From assembly GCF_022829385.1 (NCBI RefSeq), contig NZ_JAKSXX010000189.1, positions 31,390 through 95,389 on the forward strand: 64,000 nucleotides of DNA, in the 5' to 3' direction. Positions 31,974 through 41,534 of the stretch are shown here, in pieces. The DNA comes from Methylobacterium sp. J-070 (GTDB taxonomy: Bacteria; Pseudomonadota; Alphaproteobacteria; Rhizobiales; Beijerinckiaceae). Each line of letters opens with the position of its first letter. The stretch's first letter is position 1. A program made the translations under genes and the position numbers. Below the pieces are notes generated by a model. The model was given only the letters and a program-made list of their open reading frames with translations, searched no databases and was not told the origin of the DNA.

Positions 31974-32222
31974 ATGATCGACGCCCTTCAGACCGCCACC
32001 GCCGGCATGAGCCGCGCGAGCGACCGGCTCGGGAAGGCCGCCCAGACCATCGCGGCCAGCGGAGCGCCGGCCGGCGACACCGCGCTGGCGCCCGCCGCCC
32101 AGGTCGACCTGTCGGGAGCCGCCGTGGACCTGATCGGGGCGAAATCCGCCTTCGCGCTCAACGCCGCCGTGGCGCGCACCGCCGACCGCATGACCGGGCA
32201 GCTCCTCGACATCAGCGCCTGA
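31974..32222 (+). CDS. Short protein resembling the flagellar rod/hook C-terminal helix
   Basis: The 82-residue protein ends with GAKSAFALNAAVARTADRMTG and LLDI, which resembles the C-terminal coiled-coil helix of flagellar rod and hook proteins (Flg_bbr_C pattern). It lacks the N-terminal rod domain and lies outside any flagellar cluster. A strong AAGGAGA ribosome binding site lies 6 bp upstream. Whether it enters the flagellum is unknown. Its 3' end overlaps the convergent DUF1275 gene by 11 bp. Confidence 0.65.
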   Translation: MIDALQTATAGMSRASDRLGKAAQTIAASGAPAGDTALAPAAQVDLSGAAVDLIGAKSAFALNAAVARTADRMTGQLLDISA

Positions 32223-32910
32223 AAGCCGGAACCGCGAGGCCGGCGAGGATCGCGGCCGCCGCGAACAGCAGCGCCACGCCGACGAGGCGGTAGGCGACCA
32301 CGCCGACCACGCCGCCCGCCAGGAAGGCGCCGACGGTGGACAGGTGCAGCCGCAGGCGCGCGGGGTCGTGGGGTTTCAGCGGGCCGGTTCCGGACGCGCC
32401 GCGATCCAGCCAGCGCGCCAGCTCAATTCCGATATCGGTGATCGTGCCGGTGACGTGCGTGGTCCGCACCCGGGCTTCGGAGATCTTGGTCACGGCCGCA
32501 TTCTGCAGGCCCAGGATGAAGCTCAGGCCCGCCACGAGGGTGTGGCTCCGGGCCGGCTCATCGAGGGGCAGCACGAGCAGGCCGACGGCGACGAGGAGGA
32601 TCGCCTCGGCGAAGACGCTGGAGGCGTAGGCGCCGAGATCGGCCCTGCGGCGCCGGCGGCGGATCAGGAGCGTCGAGGTCGCGGCGCCGAGCACGAACAG
32701 GAGGACGAGCAGCAGCGCCTGTCCGGCCAGCACGAGATCCCCGGTCCCGGTGCGGTCCGAGATCGCCGAGACGTTGCCGGTCATGTTCGAGGCGTAGAGG
32801 CCGACGGCGTAGAAGCCCGCGGTGTTCAACGCACCGGCCACCGCGGCGAGCGACAGGGCGAGGTCCCGGTCGGCCTCGGGGGTGCGCGACTCGCCTTCGT
32901 GGACCAGCAT
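32212..32910 (-). CDS. DUF1275 (YoaK-type) membrane protein
   Basis: The 232-residue polytopic inner-membrane protein belongs to the DUF1275/YoaK family. Typical features are AGALNTAGFYAVGLYASNMTGNVS at the first membrane segment, FILGLQNAAVTKISEARVRTTHVTGT in the middle, and further hydrophobic helices to the C-terminus, about six in all. The family function is unknown. Confidence 0.88.
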   Translation of the reverse strand: MLVHEGESRTPEADRDLALSLAAVAGALNTAGFYAVGLYASNMTGNVSAISDRTGTGDLVLAGQALLLVLLFVLGAATSTLLIRRRRRRADLGAYASSVFAEAILLVAVGLLVLPLDEPARSHTLVAGLSFILGLQNAAVTKISEARVRTTHVTGTITDIGIELARWLDRGASGTGPLKPHDPARLRLHLSTVGAFLAGGVVGVVAYRLVGVALLFAAAAILAGLAVPAFRR

Positions 32911-33175
32911 GGATTCGTCGATCGTGTGGAAGATCGGCGGCGTTACAGCCGAACTGTGGGGTCCGCATCAAGCGCCCCGCGCCAGACCGCCCGGGATAAC
33001 CGCGGGCGGCGGAGCAGACCGGGTCGGAGGCCGCGCCCAAGTCAGGGGCCGCGCCCAATCCGGCACGCCCGATCCCGAGGTGCCTGCACGATTCTGCGGG
33101 ATCAGGCAGGAACACCCGGCTCATGCCCGACCGATCGGATCGGGGGTCTTGCCCGGTGGCGTCGCGGCGTCCGGC

Positions 33176-33559
33176 TCACCAGCCGCGGTCGCCGTAGCCG
33201 CCTTCCCAATCGCGGTGGCCCCAATCGCCGTGCCAGTGACGGGCGGGGCCGTAGCCGACCGGCACCCGCTCGTAGGTCACGGTCCGCCGGGTGGCGTAGA
33301 CCGGAGCGTCCTCCTCGTACACGCGGTAGGCGGGCGCCGGCCGGACCACCACGGGTGCGGCGTAGGAATCGGCATATCCGTAGCCGTAGCCGTAGGCCGG
33401 GACCGCGTGGGCCTGCGTCGCGGCGCCGATCAGCGCGCCGGCCGCGAGGCCGCCGATGAGGCCCGCCGCGATGGCGCCGCCGCGCGCCTCGGCCTGCGTG
33501 GAGGCCAGGGTGCCCGCGCCGATAAGCGCGGCGGCCGAGAGCAGAGCGATGCGTTTCAT
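33176..33559 (-). CDS. Secreted glycine-zipper-like protein of unknown function
   Basis: The 127-residue protein has a standard signal peptide (MKRIALLSAAALIGAGTLAST, cut after QAEA). It then has a small Gly/Ala-rich helix (GGAIAAGLIGGLAAGALIG) resembling a glycine zipper, a Tyr/Gly repeat (YGYGYGYADSY), and a His/Trp/Asp-rich tail. It is probably a periplasmic or outer-membrane-associated structural protein; no activity can be assigned. Confidence 0.7.
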   Translation of the reverse strand: MKRIALLSAAALIGAGTLASTQAEARGGAIAAGLIGGLAAGALIGAATQAHAVPAYGYGYGYADSYAAPVVVRPAPAYRVYEEDAPVYATRRTVTYERVPVGYGPARHWHGDWGHRDWEGGYGDRGW

Positions 33560-33666
33560 GACCTGTCTCCGAAGGAAGCAAGGGCCGCGTCAGGCGGCCC
33601 GGATCACGAACCGGAGAATGCCCGCATCGGGCTGCACCGAGCGTGAAGCCGCCCTGCAGCCACCGT

Positions 33667-33900
33667 TCAGCTTGCGGGCCCGACCGCCCCGGCCGGCACC
33701 TCCCGGATGTAGCCCCGGGAGATCAGGCGGCTGCGCTCGCGGGTGCGCCGCTCGGCGTCCATGAGATCCGACAGGGCGTCGGCGATGGCGCATCGCAGGG
33801 CGATCCCGGCATCGCCGCCGGCGAAGCCGAGATACGCGGCGCTGATCGCCTCGATGGGGCAGCCGTGATCGTCGCGGGTGGCACTGGCCTGGGTCGACAT
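33667..33900 (-). CDS. Small hypothetical protein
   Basis: The 77-residue protein starts MSTQASATRDDHGCPIEAIS and contains a mostly helical middle (GIALRCAIADALSDLMDAERRTRERSR). I do not recognise a family. A GGAG lies just upstream of the start. It faces the same way as the secreted glycine-zipper gene, 107 bp upstream of it. Confidence 0.5.
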   Translation of the reverse strand: MSTQASATRDDHGCPIEAISAAYLGFAGGDAGIALRCAIADALSDLMDAERRTRERSRLISRGYIREVPAGAVGPAS

Positions 33901-34048
33901 CGTGGTCTCCTTCGTTGCGCCCGGGAACGAAAAGAGAACAAGCCATAATGGTTAATGCTTCGTCAACGGCCGCCCCGCCACCGCACCGAGGCCCCCGGAA
34001 GCCTGTGGAAAACGCCGATTTGGCTGGCTGAGGTCTGTGGATAAGACC

Positions 34049-34684
34049 TCATTCGGGCAACCGCGGCAGCGGCGTCCCGTCGGCGGGAATCGCGTAGCGC
34101 GCCGCGTTCAGCTCCATGGCGAGCAGGGTGTAGTAGCCGGAGATCGCCGCCAGATCGACGATCGCCGCCCGGCCGAAACGGGCCTCGGCGCGGGCGAAGG
34201 TCGCGTCGGAGACGCGCTTCGTGTCCTGCAGCTCCGCGGTGAAATCGTACACGATGGTCTCGTCGTCGCTCATCTTCTGGGGCCGGCGCCCGTCGCGGAT
34301 CGCCGCGACGATGTCCGGAGCGATCCCGGCCTTCTCGGCAATCGGCGCGTGGACGTACCACTCGTAATCCTGCGTCCAGCGCCGGGCGGTCATCAGGATC
34401 ACCAGCTCCGACAGGGTGGTGCCGATCTTCGGCTTGAAGCGGAGGTAGTCGCCCATGGAGCGGGCCAGCGTCATCACCTCCGGCGAGTGCATGAGCGGCT
34501 CGAACGGCCCGAACGGGGGCTTTCCCCGGGCCTGCGTGAACGCCTCGGCGGCCTGCTTCTGCTCGGGCGTGTAAGCGTCGGGTGAAATCGTGGGCAGCCG
34601 GACCTGCGCCTCGGCGACGGCCACACCGGGACAAGCGGCGCAGGACAGGGCGGCCAGCGCCAGTGCGAGGCGGGACGGCGTCAT
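34049..34684 (-). CDS. Exported carboxymuconolactone decarboxylase-family protein
   Basis: The 211-residue protein has a signal peptide (MTPSRLALALAALSCAACPGVAVAE) and a CMD/AhpD-like helical domain. The segments LSELVILMTARRW and YEWYVHAPIAEKAG match the family, but the redox CxxC of AhpD-type members is absent, so peroxidase activity is unlikely. The start at 34684 is chosen because it begins the signal peptide; the frame extends to 34804 without conserved sequence. Confidence 0.8.
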   Translation of the reverse strand: MTPSRLALALAALSCAACPGVAVAEAQVRLPTISPDAYTPEQKQAAEAFTQARGKPPFGPFEPLMHSPEVMTLARSMGDYLRFKPKIGTTLSELVILMTARRWTQDYEWYVHAPIAEKAGIAPDIVAAIRDGRRPQKMSDDETIVYDFTAELQDTKRVSDATFARAEARFGRAAIVDLAAISGYYTLLAMELNAARYAIPADGTPLPRLPE

Positions 34685-34843
34685 GGGTTCCTCCAGAAGT
34701 GGCGTTCGGCGACGCGCCACGATCGCGGCCCGCGCCGCCGCAGGCCAGGGTTCCGGAAGCTGAACCGTTTTCGAAATCCCCCCGTCGTCACGGCGTGTCG
34801 GCATGGTTGCGCTCGGCGCCGGGCCGCGCCATCAGCGACGGCG

Positions 34844-37300
34844 ATGCCCGACCGCTCCCCCGCGCTTCCGATCGAGGCGGCGCTCCCCGATCTCCGGCGC
34901 GCCCTCGCGGCGCGGAACGCGGCCGTCCTGGTGGCGCCCCCCGGCGCCGGCAAGACGACGCGGGTCCCCCTCGACCTCCTCGCGGCACCATGGCTCGGCG
35001 GCCGCAAGATCGTCTTGCTGGAGCCGCGCCGCCTCGCGGCCCGGGCCGCCGCCGCCCGGATGGCGCAGACGCTCGGCGAGCCGGTCGGCGGGACGGTCGG
35101 CCTGCGCGTCCGGCTCGGCTCGAAGATCTCGGCGCGGACCCGCATCGAGGTCGTGACCGAGGGCGTGTTCACCCGAATGATCCTCGACGACCCGGAATTG
35201 TCGGGCATCGGCGCGGTCCTGTTCGACGAGTTCCACGAGCGCTCCCTCGACGCCGATCTGGGCCTCGCGCTGGCCCTCGACGCCCAGGGCGGCCTGCGGG
35301 AGGATCTGCGGATCCTGGTCATGTCGGCGACCCTCGACGGCGCGCGGGTCGCGCGGCTGATGGGCGATGCCCCGGTGGTCGCCTCGGAGGGCCGCGCCTT
35401 CCCGGTGGAGACCCGATACGTCGACCGCGATCCGAACCGGCGGATCGAGGAGAGCGTCGCCGAGGTCACGCTGCGCGCGCTGCGGGCGGATCCCGGCTCG
35501 GTGCTGGTGTTCCTGCCCGGTCAGGCCGAGATCCGCAGGACCGCCGACCTCCTGGCCGAGCGCGTCGGCCCGGAGGTGCAGCTGGCGCCGCTCTACGGTG
35601 CGCTCACGCCGGCCGAGCAGGATCGGGCCGTCGCGCCGGCGCCCGAAGGCACCCGGAAGGTCGTCCTGGCGACCAGCATCGCCGAGACCTCGCTGACCAT
35701 CGAGGGCGTGCGGATCGTGGTGGATTCCGGACTGGCCCGGATCCCGGTCTACGAGGCCGGGCTCGGCCTGACGCGTCTCGTCACCGCGCGCGCCTCCCGG
35801 GCGTCCGTGGATCAGCGCCGCGGTCGTGCCGGCCGGACCGAGCCGGGCGTCTGCTGGCGGCTCTGGTCGGAGGCGGGCACCAGCGCCCTCGAACCGTTCT
35901 CGCGCCCCGAGATCCTGTCGGCCGACCTGGCCGGGCTGCTCCTCGATTGCGCCGCCTGGGGCGTCGGCGATCCGCGGACCCTCGCGTTCCTCGACCCCCC
36001 GCCGGCACCGGCCCTGGCGGAGGCCCGGGCCCTCCTGGCCGACCTGGGCGCCCAGGATCAGGACGGTCGGCTCACGGAGGTCGGCCGCCGGCTGCGCGCC
36101 CTTCCGCTGCCCCCGCGACTTGCCCGGATGGTGACGGTCGCGGCGGTGACCGGCGATGCGCACGCCGCCGCGGATCTCGCGGCCGTCCTGGTGGAGCGCG
36201 GTCTCGGCGGCGACGGGGTCGATCTCGACGACCGGGTCGAGCGGTTCCGCCGGGACCGGGGCGGCCGGGCCGCGGACATGCGCCGCCTCGCCGAGGGCTG
36301 GGCGCGGATCGCCGGGGAAAAGCGGCGCGGCGGCAGCCCGGTCCCCTCCGGCCCGCTCCTGGCGCTGGCCTATCCGGACCGGGTCGCCCGCGCCCGGGGA
36401 CGCGAGGGCGAGTTCGTCATGGCGAGCGGCCGGGCGGGCCGCCTCGACCCGGCCAGCCCCCTCGCGCGGGAGACCTTCCTGGTCGTCGCCGATCTCGCTG
36501 GATCGGCCGGGAATGCCCGCATCCTGGCTGCGGCCGCCATCGACGCGGAGGCGATCGAGCGCCTGTTCGCCGACGGGATCGAGGCCCGCACCGAGATCGC
36601 CTTCGATCCGCAGGCAGCGGCGCTGCGGGCGCGCGCGGCAAGGCGCCTCGGTGCGGTCAGCCTGGGTGAGCGGCCATTGCGGGTTCCGCCCGACGGCGCG
36701 AGCGCCGAGATCCTGGCGAACGGCATCGCCGGCCTCGGCCTAGACCGACTGCCCTGGACCGCTTCCCTGTCGCAATGGCGCGCGCGGGTGATGTTTCTGC
36801 GCGCCGCCGAAGGGGACCCGTGGCCGGACCTCTCGGACGAGGCCCTCGCCCGGACGGCGGCGGCCTGGCTGGCGCCGGCGCTCGTCGGCCGGACCGCCCT
36901 GGCCTCCGTGACGGCCGACGATCTCGCGGGCGCCCTGCAGAGTTTGCTGCCCTGGCAGCTCCGGTCACGGCTCGACACCGAAGCCCCGACCCATGTCGCG
37001 GTGCCGACAGGCTCGCGCCTGCCGGTGGATTACGCCGCGGACGAGCCGGCTCTCTCCGTTCGGGTCCAGGAACTCTTCGGCCTCGACCGCCATCCCACGG
37101 CGGGCGGGCGGCCCCTCGTCCTGCACCTGTTGTCGCCGGCCCAGCGGCCGATCCAGATCACCCGCGACCTGCCGGGGTTCTGGCGCGGGTCCTGGGCGGG
37201 CGTCCGCGCCGAGATGCGCGGTCGCTATCCCCGCCACCCCTGGCCGGAGGATCCGCTCAGCGAGGCGCCGACCCGCCGGACGAAGCCGCGGGGAACCTGA
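34844..37300 (+). CDS. hrpB: ATP-dependent helicase HrpB
   Basis: HrpB is a DEAH-type RNA helicase of 818 residues. Motif I is APPGAGKTTRVP (about 30-41), motif II is DEFH in VLFDEFHERSLD, motif III is VMSATLDG, and motif VI is QRRGRAGRTEPG. The C-terminal HrpB-specific domain follows (RVMFLRAAEG onward). Its cellular target in proteobacteria is not settled. Confidence 0.95.
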   Translation: MPDRSPALPIEAALPDLRRALAARNAAVLVAPPGAGKTTRVPLDLLAAPWLGGRKIVLLEPRRLAARAAAARMAQTLGEPVGGTVGLRVRLGSKISARTRIEVVTEGVFTRMILDDPELSGIGAVLFDEFHERSLDADLGLALALDAQGGLREDLRILVMSATLDGARVARLMGDAPVVASEGRAFPVETRYVDRDPNRRIEESVAEVTLRALRADPGSVLVFLPGQAEIRRTADLLAERVGPEVQLAPLYGALTPAEQDRAVAPAPEGTRKVVLATSIAETSLTIEGVRIVVDSGLARIPVYEAGLGLTRLVTARASRASVDQRRGRAGRTEPGVCWRLWSEAGTSALEPFSRPEILSADLAGLLLDCAAWGVGDPRTLAFLDPPPAPALAEARALLADLGAQDQDGRLTEVGRRLRALPLPPRLARMVTVAAVTGDAHAAADLAAVLVERGLGGDGVDLDDRVERFRRDRGGRAADMRRLAEGWARIAGEKRRGGSPVPSGPLLALAYPDRVARARGREGEFVMASGRAGRLDPASPLARETFLVVADLAGSAGNARILAAAAIDAEAIERLFADGIEARTEIAFDPQAAALRARAARRLGAVSLGERPLRVPPDGASAEILANGIAGLGLDRLPWTASLSQWRARVMFLRAAEGDPWPDLSDEALARTAAAWLAPALVGRTALASVTADDLAGALQSLLPWQLRSRLDTEAPTHVAVPTGSRLPVDYAADEPALSVRVQELFGLDRHPTAGGRPLVLHLLSPAQRPIQITRDLPGFWRGSWAGVRAEMRGRYPRHPWPEDPLSEAPTRRTKPRGT

Positions 37301-37345
37301 CGGCCGCCTTCCCTGTCTCCGCCTCGCTATCCATGGACCGACACG

Positions 37346-37771
37346 ATGACCGCAAACACAACCGCAGACGATGCCGGTACCGGAGGCTGGGACCTCGTGG
37401 AGGACGCGGGCTTCATCGCGCATGTGGGTCCGCTGCATCTGCGGCCCGAAAACGGGGCCTACGCGTTCCGCGCGGCGCAGAAGCATGCCAACCTGATCGG
37501 TGTGGTCCACGGCGGCATGCTGATGAGCTTCGCCGACCGTGCCCTCGGCGAGACCGCCATGCGCGCGGCGGACGGCGCCAATTGCGTCACCATCCAGCTC
37601 GAGATGAAGTTCATCGACGTCGGCCGCCTCGGCGACTGGCTCGAGATCCGCCCGCAGGTGGTCAAGCGCACCGGATCGCTGGTGTTCATGCGCGGCGATG
37701 TCCGGCACGGCACCCGGCACGTGGCCTCGGCCGACGGTGTGTGGAAAATTCTCCGTCGCAAAGGCGGTTGA
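37346..37771 (+). CDS. PaaI-type hotdog-fold thioesterase
   Basis: The 141-residue protein matches the PaaI thioesterase family of acyl-CoA hydrolases. The conserved HGGMLMSFAD segment (residues about 56-65) forms the start of the central helix with the active-site region, and FIDVGRLGDWLEI is a typical strand pair. The substrate is unknown. It lies 45 bp after hrpB. Confidence 0.85.
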   Translation: MTANTTADDAGTGGWDLVEDAGFIAHVGPLHLRPENGAYAFRAAQKHANLIGVVHGGMLMSFADRALGETAMRAADGANCVTIQLEMKFIDVGRLGDWLEIRPQVVKRTGSLVFMRGDVRHGTRHVASADGVWKILRRKGG

Positions 37772-38620
37772 CCGGAACCGCTACCGCGCCGTTATGTCGC
37801 ACCCGGCCAGGGTTGGCGGGAGGCGGCGAGGCTCCGCACTGCGGGGCCGCGCATAGGCCGCTGCGGGGGGGATTCGACACCGCGCCGACCGATACCGCCC
37901 TGGCGCTCGCCCCGTCCAGGCGCGCGGTTCTGGCGGGCCTCGGCGCCGCGATGGCCACGGTCGGCAGCGCGGCGGCTCGGCCGGAACCGCCCAGAACGAT
38001 CACGAACCCGCCGCGGGACTTCGGGCCGGGCGCCTACTTTGCCGATCCGGACGTGCTGGCGGTCGATCCGGCCTTCGAGCCCTACGTCGTGCCGAACTGC
38101 GCGATTCGCCGCCTTTGGGCCGGCGCCCTCTGGGCGGAGGGGCCGGCGTGGAACAGCGTCGGCCGGTTCGTCGTGTGGAGCGACATCCCGAACAACCGGC
38201 AGATGCGGTGGCTGGAGGAGGACGGGCACGTCTTGACCTTCCGCGCACCCAGCAACAATTCGAACGGCAACAGCTTCGACCGTCAGGGGCGCCAGCTCTC
38301 CTGCGAGCACGCCGCCCGGCGCGTGGTCCGCTACGAGCTGGACGGCTCGGCGACGGTGCTGGCCGACGGCTTCGACGGCAAGCCGCTGAACGCACCGAAC
38401 GACGTCGTCCAGCACGCGGACGGGTCCTGCTGGTTCACCGATCCGCCCTACGCTGCCCAGCTCTACGAGGGCCTGCCGGACGAGGCGGGCGGCCCCGCGG
38501 ATCCGCTGGGCATCTGAACCCGCGGCTGGGGCAGCCGGCGGGAGTCATGACGGCGCGACGGTCCCAGCCGCACGCCGTCTATCGGGTCGACCCCTCCAGA
38601 TCTGCTCCCGGACCGGGCCG
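37741..38620 (+). pseudogene. Decayed SMP-30/gluconolactonase-like gene
   Basis: A Tat-type signal (SRRAVLAGLGAAMATVGSAAA) is followed by the N-terminal two thirds of a beta-propeller lactonase: WAEGPAWNSVGRFVVWSDIPNN, NSNGNSFDRQGRQLSCEH, LNAPNDVVQHADGSCWFTDPPY. The frame stops at 38517. Matching sequence continues in another frame (LNPRLGQPAGV, HAVYRVDPS) to about 38610 and then loses similarity. There is no good ATG before the signal; a GTG at 37741 is in frame but overlaps the thioesterase gene. So it carries a frameshift and a 3' deletion. Confidence 0.75.
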
Positions 38621-38775
38621 GCCTGACATCGTGCCCCTGATCGGCGATGTCGCGGACGGGAGACGGGTCGACTTCGGCGCGGCATCGATGTCCGGTGGCG
38701 CGCCCGCGGAGCCATCGCGCCCCGTTTGAGGGCCCGACCGTGGCTGCCGGCGCTCGGGACGCTATCTTGGCGGGC

Positions 38776-39357
38776 ATGAGTGAGGATCCGGCCATCGACC
38801 CGACCCTGAGCCGCCTCGGCGCGGCCCTCGGCGACCTGCCGAAGCGGGGGCTGCCGCCGGTGGAGCGCTGGGACCCGCCCTATTGCGGCGCGATCGATAT
38901 CCGCATCGCCGCCGACGGGTCGTGGCACCACAACGGCTCGCCGATCCGTCGCGACAAGCTGGTCAAGCTCTTCGCCACGATCCTGAGGCGGGAGCCGGAC
39001 GGGCGAACGGTGCTGGTCACGCCGGTCGAGAGCGTCGGGATCACCGTCGAGGACGCCGCCTTCGTGGCCGTCGAGATGGCGGTCGACGGAACGGGCGAGG
39101 GTCGGCGCATCGCCTTCCGCACCAATGTCGACGACCTCGTGCAGGTCGATGCCGAACACGCCCTGCGCTTCGAGGAAGGGCCGGACGGGGCGCTCAAGCC
39201 CTATCTCCACGTCCGACGGGGGCTCTGGGCGCTGGTCACCCGGGCGCTGACCTACGATCTCGTCGAGCTCGCGGAGGAGCGCCCCGTCGATGGGGTGCCC
39301 TGGCTCGGGCTGTGGGCCGGCGGCACCTTCCACACCATCGCCCCCGCTGCCGCGTGA
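38776..39357 (+). CDS. DUF1285 domain protein
   Basis: The 193-residue protein is a DUF1285 member, with the family segments CGAIDIRIAADGSWHHNGSPI and the LVTPVESVGITVEDAAFVA middle. The biochemical role is unknown. The ATG at 38776 (MSEDPAIDP) fits the family. Its stop overlaps the GTG start of the NUDIX gene, beginning a tightly coupled four-gene operon. Confidence 0.9.
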   Translation: MSEDPAIDPTLSRLGAALGDLPKRGLPPVERWDPPYCGAIDIRIAADGSWHHNGSPIRRDKLVKLFATILRREPDGRTVLVTPVESVGITVEDAAFVAVEMAVDGTGEGRRIAFRTNVDDLVQVDAEHALRFEEGPDGALKPYLHVRRGLWALVTRALTYDLVELAEERPVDGVPWLGLWAGGTFHTIAPAAA

Positions 39358-40025
39358 ACGCTCCGCTCGCCGACTTCCTCGCCCGCGCCGCCTCCGGCCT
39401 GTCGCCGGATCCGCCCGGGCCGGAGGATCCGACCTCCAATCCCCGCGGCGACCACAGCCTCGACCCGGACGGCGCCGCCGTGATGCCGCCGCCGCCCCAC
39501 CGTCGGGCGGCGGTGCTGGTGCCGGTCGTGTTCCGTGCGGACGGGCCGAGCCTCATCCTGACGATGCGGGCCGCCAATCTGCGCGACCATTCCGGACAGG
39601 TTGCCCTTCCGGGAGGCAAGATCGATCCCTCCGATCCGGGCCCGGCGGACGCAGCCCTGCGGGAGGCCTTCGAGGAGATCGGACTGCCGCCCGCCGCCGT
39701 GCGGCTGCTCGGCTATCTCGACCCCTACCTGTCGGGCACCGGGTTCCTGGTGACCCCGGTGATCGGCTTGATCGATGCGGGGACGCGCCTGACGCCCAAT
39801 CCGGCGGAGGTGGCCGACGTCTTCGAGGTGCCGCTCGCGGTTCTGATGGACCGGGAGCGCTATCGCCTGCGCTCCCGGTCCTGGCAGGGGCGCGAGCGCT
39901 GGTTCTATGCCCTGACCTTCGGCGAGCGGCTGATCTGGGGCGTCACGGCCGGGATCCTCAACAACCTTCGGGAGCGGCTCTACCCGGACGTGGCACCGGG
40001 CGACGTCCGCCCCGCGGCGCGATAG
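39354..40025 (+). CDS. NUDIX hydrolase, CoA pyrophosphatase type
   Basis: The 223-residue protein has a Nudix box, LPGGKIDPSDPGPADAALRE followed by AFEEIGL, slightly extended between the first Gly and the REXXEE core as in CoA pyrophosphatases (YeaB/NudL). It probably cleaves CoA or its derivatives to phosphopantetheine and 3',5'-ADP. The GTG start overlaps the DUF1285 stop by 4 bp. Confidence 0.9.
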   Translation: MNAPLADFLARAASGLSPDPPGPEDPTSNPRGDHSLDPDGAAVMPPPPHRRAAVLVPVVFRADGPSLILTMRAANLRDHSGQVALPGGKIDPSDPGPADAALREAFEEIGLPPAAVRLLGYLDPYLSGTGFLVTPVIGLIDAGTRLTPNPAEVADVFEVPLAVLMDRERYRLRSRSWQGRERWFYALTFGERLIWGVTAGILNNLRERLYPDVAPGDVRPAAR

Positions 40026-40034
40026 GCTGGATCC

Positions 40035-40292
40035 ATGCTGCGTCGCGTCCTCGAAGAGTTCGGCCTCTTCCTCATCCCCTTCGCCCTGTTCCTCGCCTAC
40101 CTGCTGCTGGTCGGCCGCAACCCGCTGCGCCGGACGCACTGGGACGCGCATCTCTGGCGCCTCGTCCTCGCCGGTCTGGCCGTGGTGATCGGCACCCTCG
40201 TCTACGAGGGTCTCTTCTCCGAGCGCCGGGCCGGCGGCTACGTGCCGACCCACATGGAGAACGGCCAGCTCGTCCCGGGCGGCTTCCGGTGA
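40035..40292 (+). CDS. DUF6111 small membrane protein
   Basis: The 85-residue protein has two membrane segments (about residues 9-26 and 42-60) and the conserved C-terminal tail YVPTHMENGQLVPGGF. It belongs to the DUF6111 family, found between NUDIX and CCA-transferase genes in many Hyphomicrobiales. Function unknown. Its stop overlaps the next start. Confidence 0.85.
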   Translation: MLRRVLEEFGLFLIPFALFLAYLLLVGRNPLRRTHWDAHLWRLVLAGLAVVIGTLVYEGLFSERRAGGYVPTHMENGQLVPGGFR

Positions 40293-41527
40293 ATCGCGCC
40301 CTCGATCACGCCGGCCTGGCGGCCCTGCTCGACCGCCCGGGCGTGCGTCGGGTGCTGGCCGCCCTGGAGGCTCCCGGTGCCGAGACCCGCCTGATCGGCG
40401 GCTGCGTGCGCGACGCGCTGCTCGGAGTGCAGACCGCCGATATCGACATGGCCACCACGCTGCCGCCGGAAGCGGTGATCGCCGCGGCCCGGCGGATGCC
40501 GGGCCTCAAGGCGGTGCCGACCGGCATCGAGCACGGGACGGTCACGCTGGTGGCCGAGGACGGGCCGATCGAAGTCACCACCCTGCGGGAGGATATCGAG
40601 ACGGATGGGCGCCACGCGGTCGTCCGGTTCGGCACCGACTTCGACCGCGATGCCGCGCGCCGGGACTTCACGATCAACGCGCTCTCGCTCGACGCGGCCG
40701 GCACGGCGCACGATCCGGTGGGCGGCTTGGCGGATCTGCAAGCGGGGCGGGTGCGCTTCATCGGCGATCCCGCGACCCGTATCCGGGAGGACGCCTTACG
40801 CATCCTGCGCTTTTTCCGCTTCCAGGCCCGCTTCGGGGCCGGGGCAGCCGACGAGGCGGCGCTCGCCGCCTGCGTGGCGGCCCGCGACAGCCTCGATCGG
40901 CTCTCCCGTGAGCGCGTCCGCGCGGAGTTCCTGAAGCTGCTGGCGGCCTCCGGCGGTCCGGCCCTGGTGGCGACCCTGAGCGCGACCGGGCTGCTGCAGC
41001 GGATCACCGGCGGCGTCGGCGAGCTCGGGCGGCTGGAACGCGCCGCGGCCGCGGCACTGAGCCCGGTGATGCGGCTCGCGGCCCTGGCGGTCGGGGCCCG
41101 GCACGACGCGGATCGCCTGCGCGACCAGCTGCGTCTCTCGAAGGCCGAGCACGCGCAGCTCGTCGGCTACGCCGACGCGTCGGCCGATCTGCGGACTCGC
41201 GCGGTGGTGGAGGCGGCGGCGTTGCGGGCCCTGGCGGCGGGGCATGGCCTGCCGCTGCTCACCGACACCCTGGCGATCCTGGCGGGTGAACCGCGGCCCG
41301 TGGTGACGGACGAGGCGCTGTCCGCGCTCCGGACGCTCGGCCGTGATGGAGGCCCGCCGGCGTTTCCCCTGGCCGGCGCGGATCTCGTCGCCGCGGGCGT
41401 ATCGCCGGGCCCCGCGATCGGCCGGGGCCTGTCCGCGGCACGGAAGGCCTGGCTCGAGCAGGGGTGCCCGGTCGGCCCGGCGGTCAAGGACGAGCTTCTG
41501 ATACGGGCGCTGAAGAGCGCCCGCTGA
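40289..41527 (+). CDS. CCA tRNA nucleotidyltransferase / poly(A) polymerase family
   Basis: This 412-residue class II nucleotidyltransferase has the head motif LIGGCVRDALLG and the metal-binding TADIDMATT, then RRDFTINALSLD and the PARD-like RIREDALRILRFFRF. It most likely adds or repairs the 3' CCA of tRNAs; a poly(A) polymerase cannot be excluded from sequence alone. The GTG start overlaps the DUF6111 stop by 4 bp. Confidence 0.9.
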   Translation: MNRALDHAGLAALLDRPGVRRVLAALEAPGAETRLIGGCVRDALLGVQTADIDMATTLPPEAVIAAARRMPGLKAVPTGIEHGTVTLVAEDGPIEVTTLREDIETDGRHAVVRFGTDFDRDAARRDFTINALSLDAAGTAHDPVGGLADLQAGRVRFIGDPATRIREDALRILRFFRFQARFGAGAADEAALAACVAARDSLDRLSRERVRAEFLKLLAASGGPALVATLSATGLLQRITGGVGELGRLERAAAAALSPVMRLAALAVGARHDADRLRDQLRLSKAEHAQLVGYADASADLRTRAVVEAAALRALAAGHGLPLLTDTLAILAGEPRPVVTDEALSALRTLGRDGGPPAFPLAGADLVAAGVSPGPAIGRGLSAARKAWLEQGCPVGPAVKDELLIRALKSAR

Positions 41528-41534
41528 ACCGCGT

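Noticed and set aside
31564..31977. 137-codon plus-strand frame and its opposite-strand partner
   Set aside because: Arg/Pro/Gly-rich low-quality sequence on both strands; neither has a family or a ribosome binding site.
38620..38775. Continuation of the SMP-30-like gene up to DUF1285
   Set aside because: After about 38610 no frame resembles a propeller blade; the 3' part seems deleted rather than shifted.
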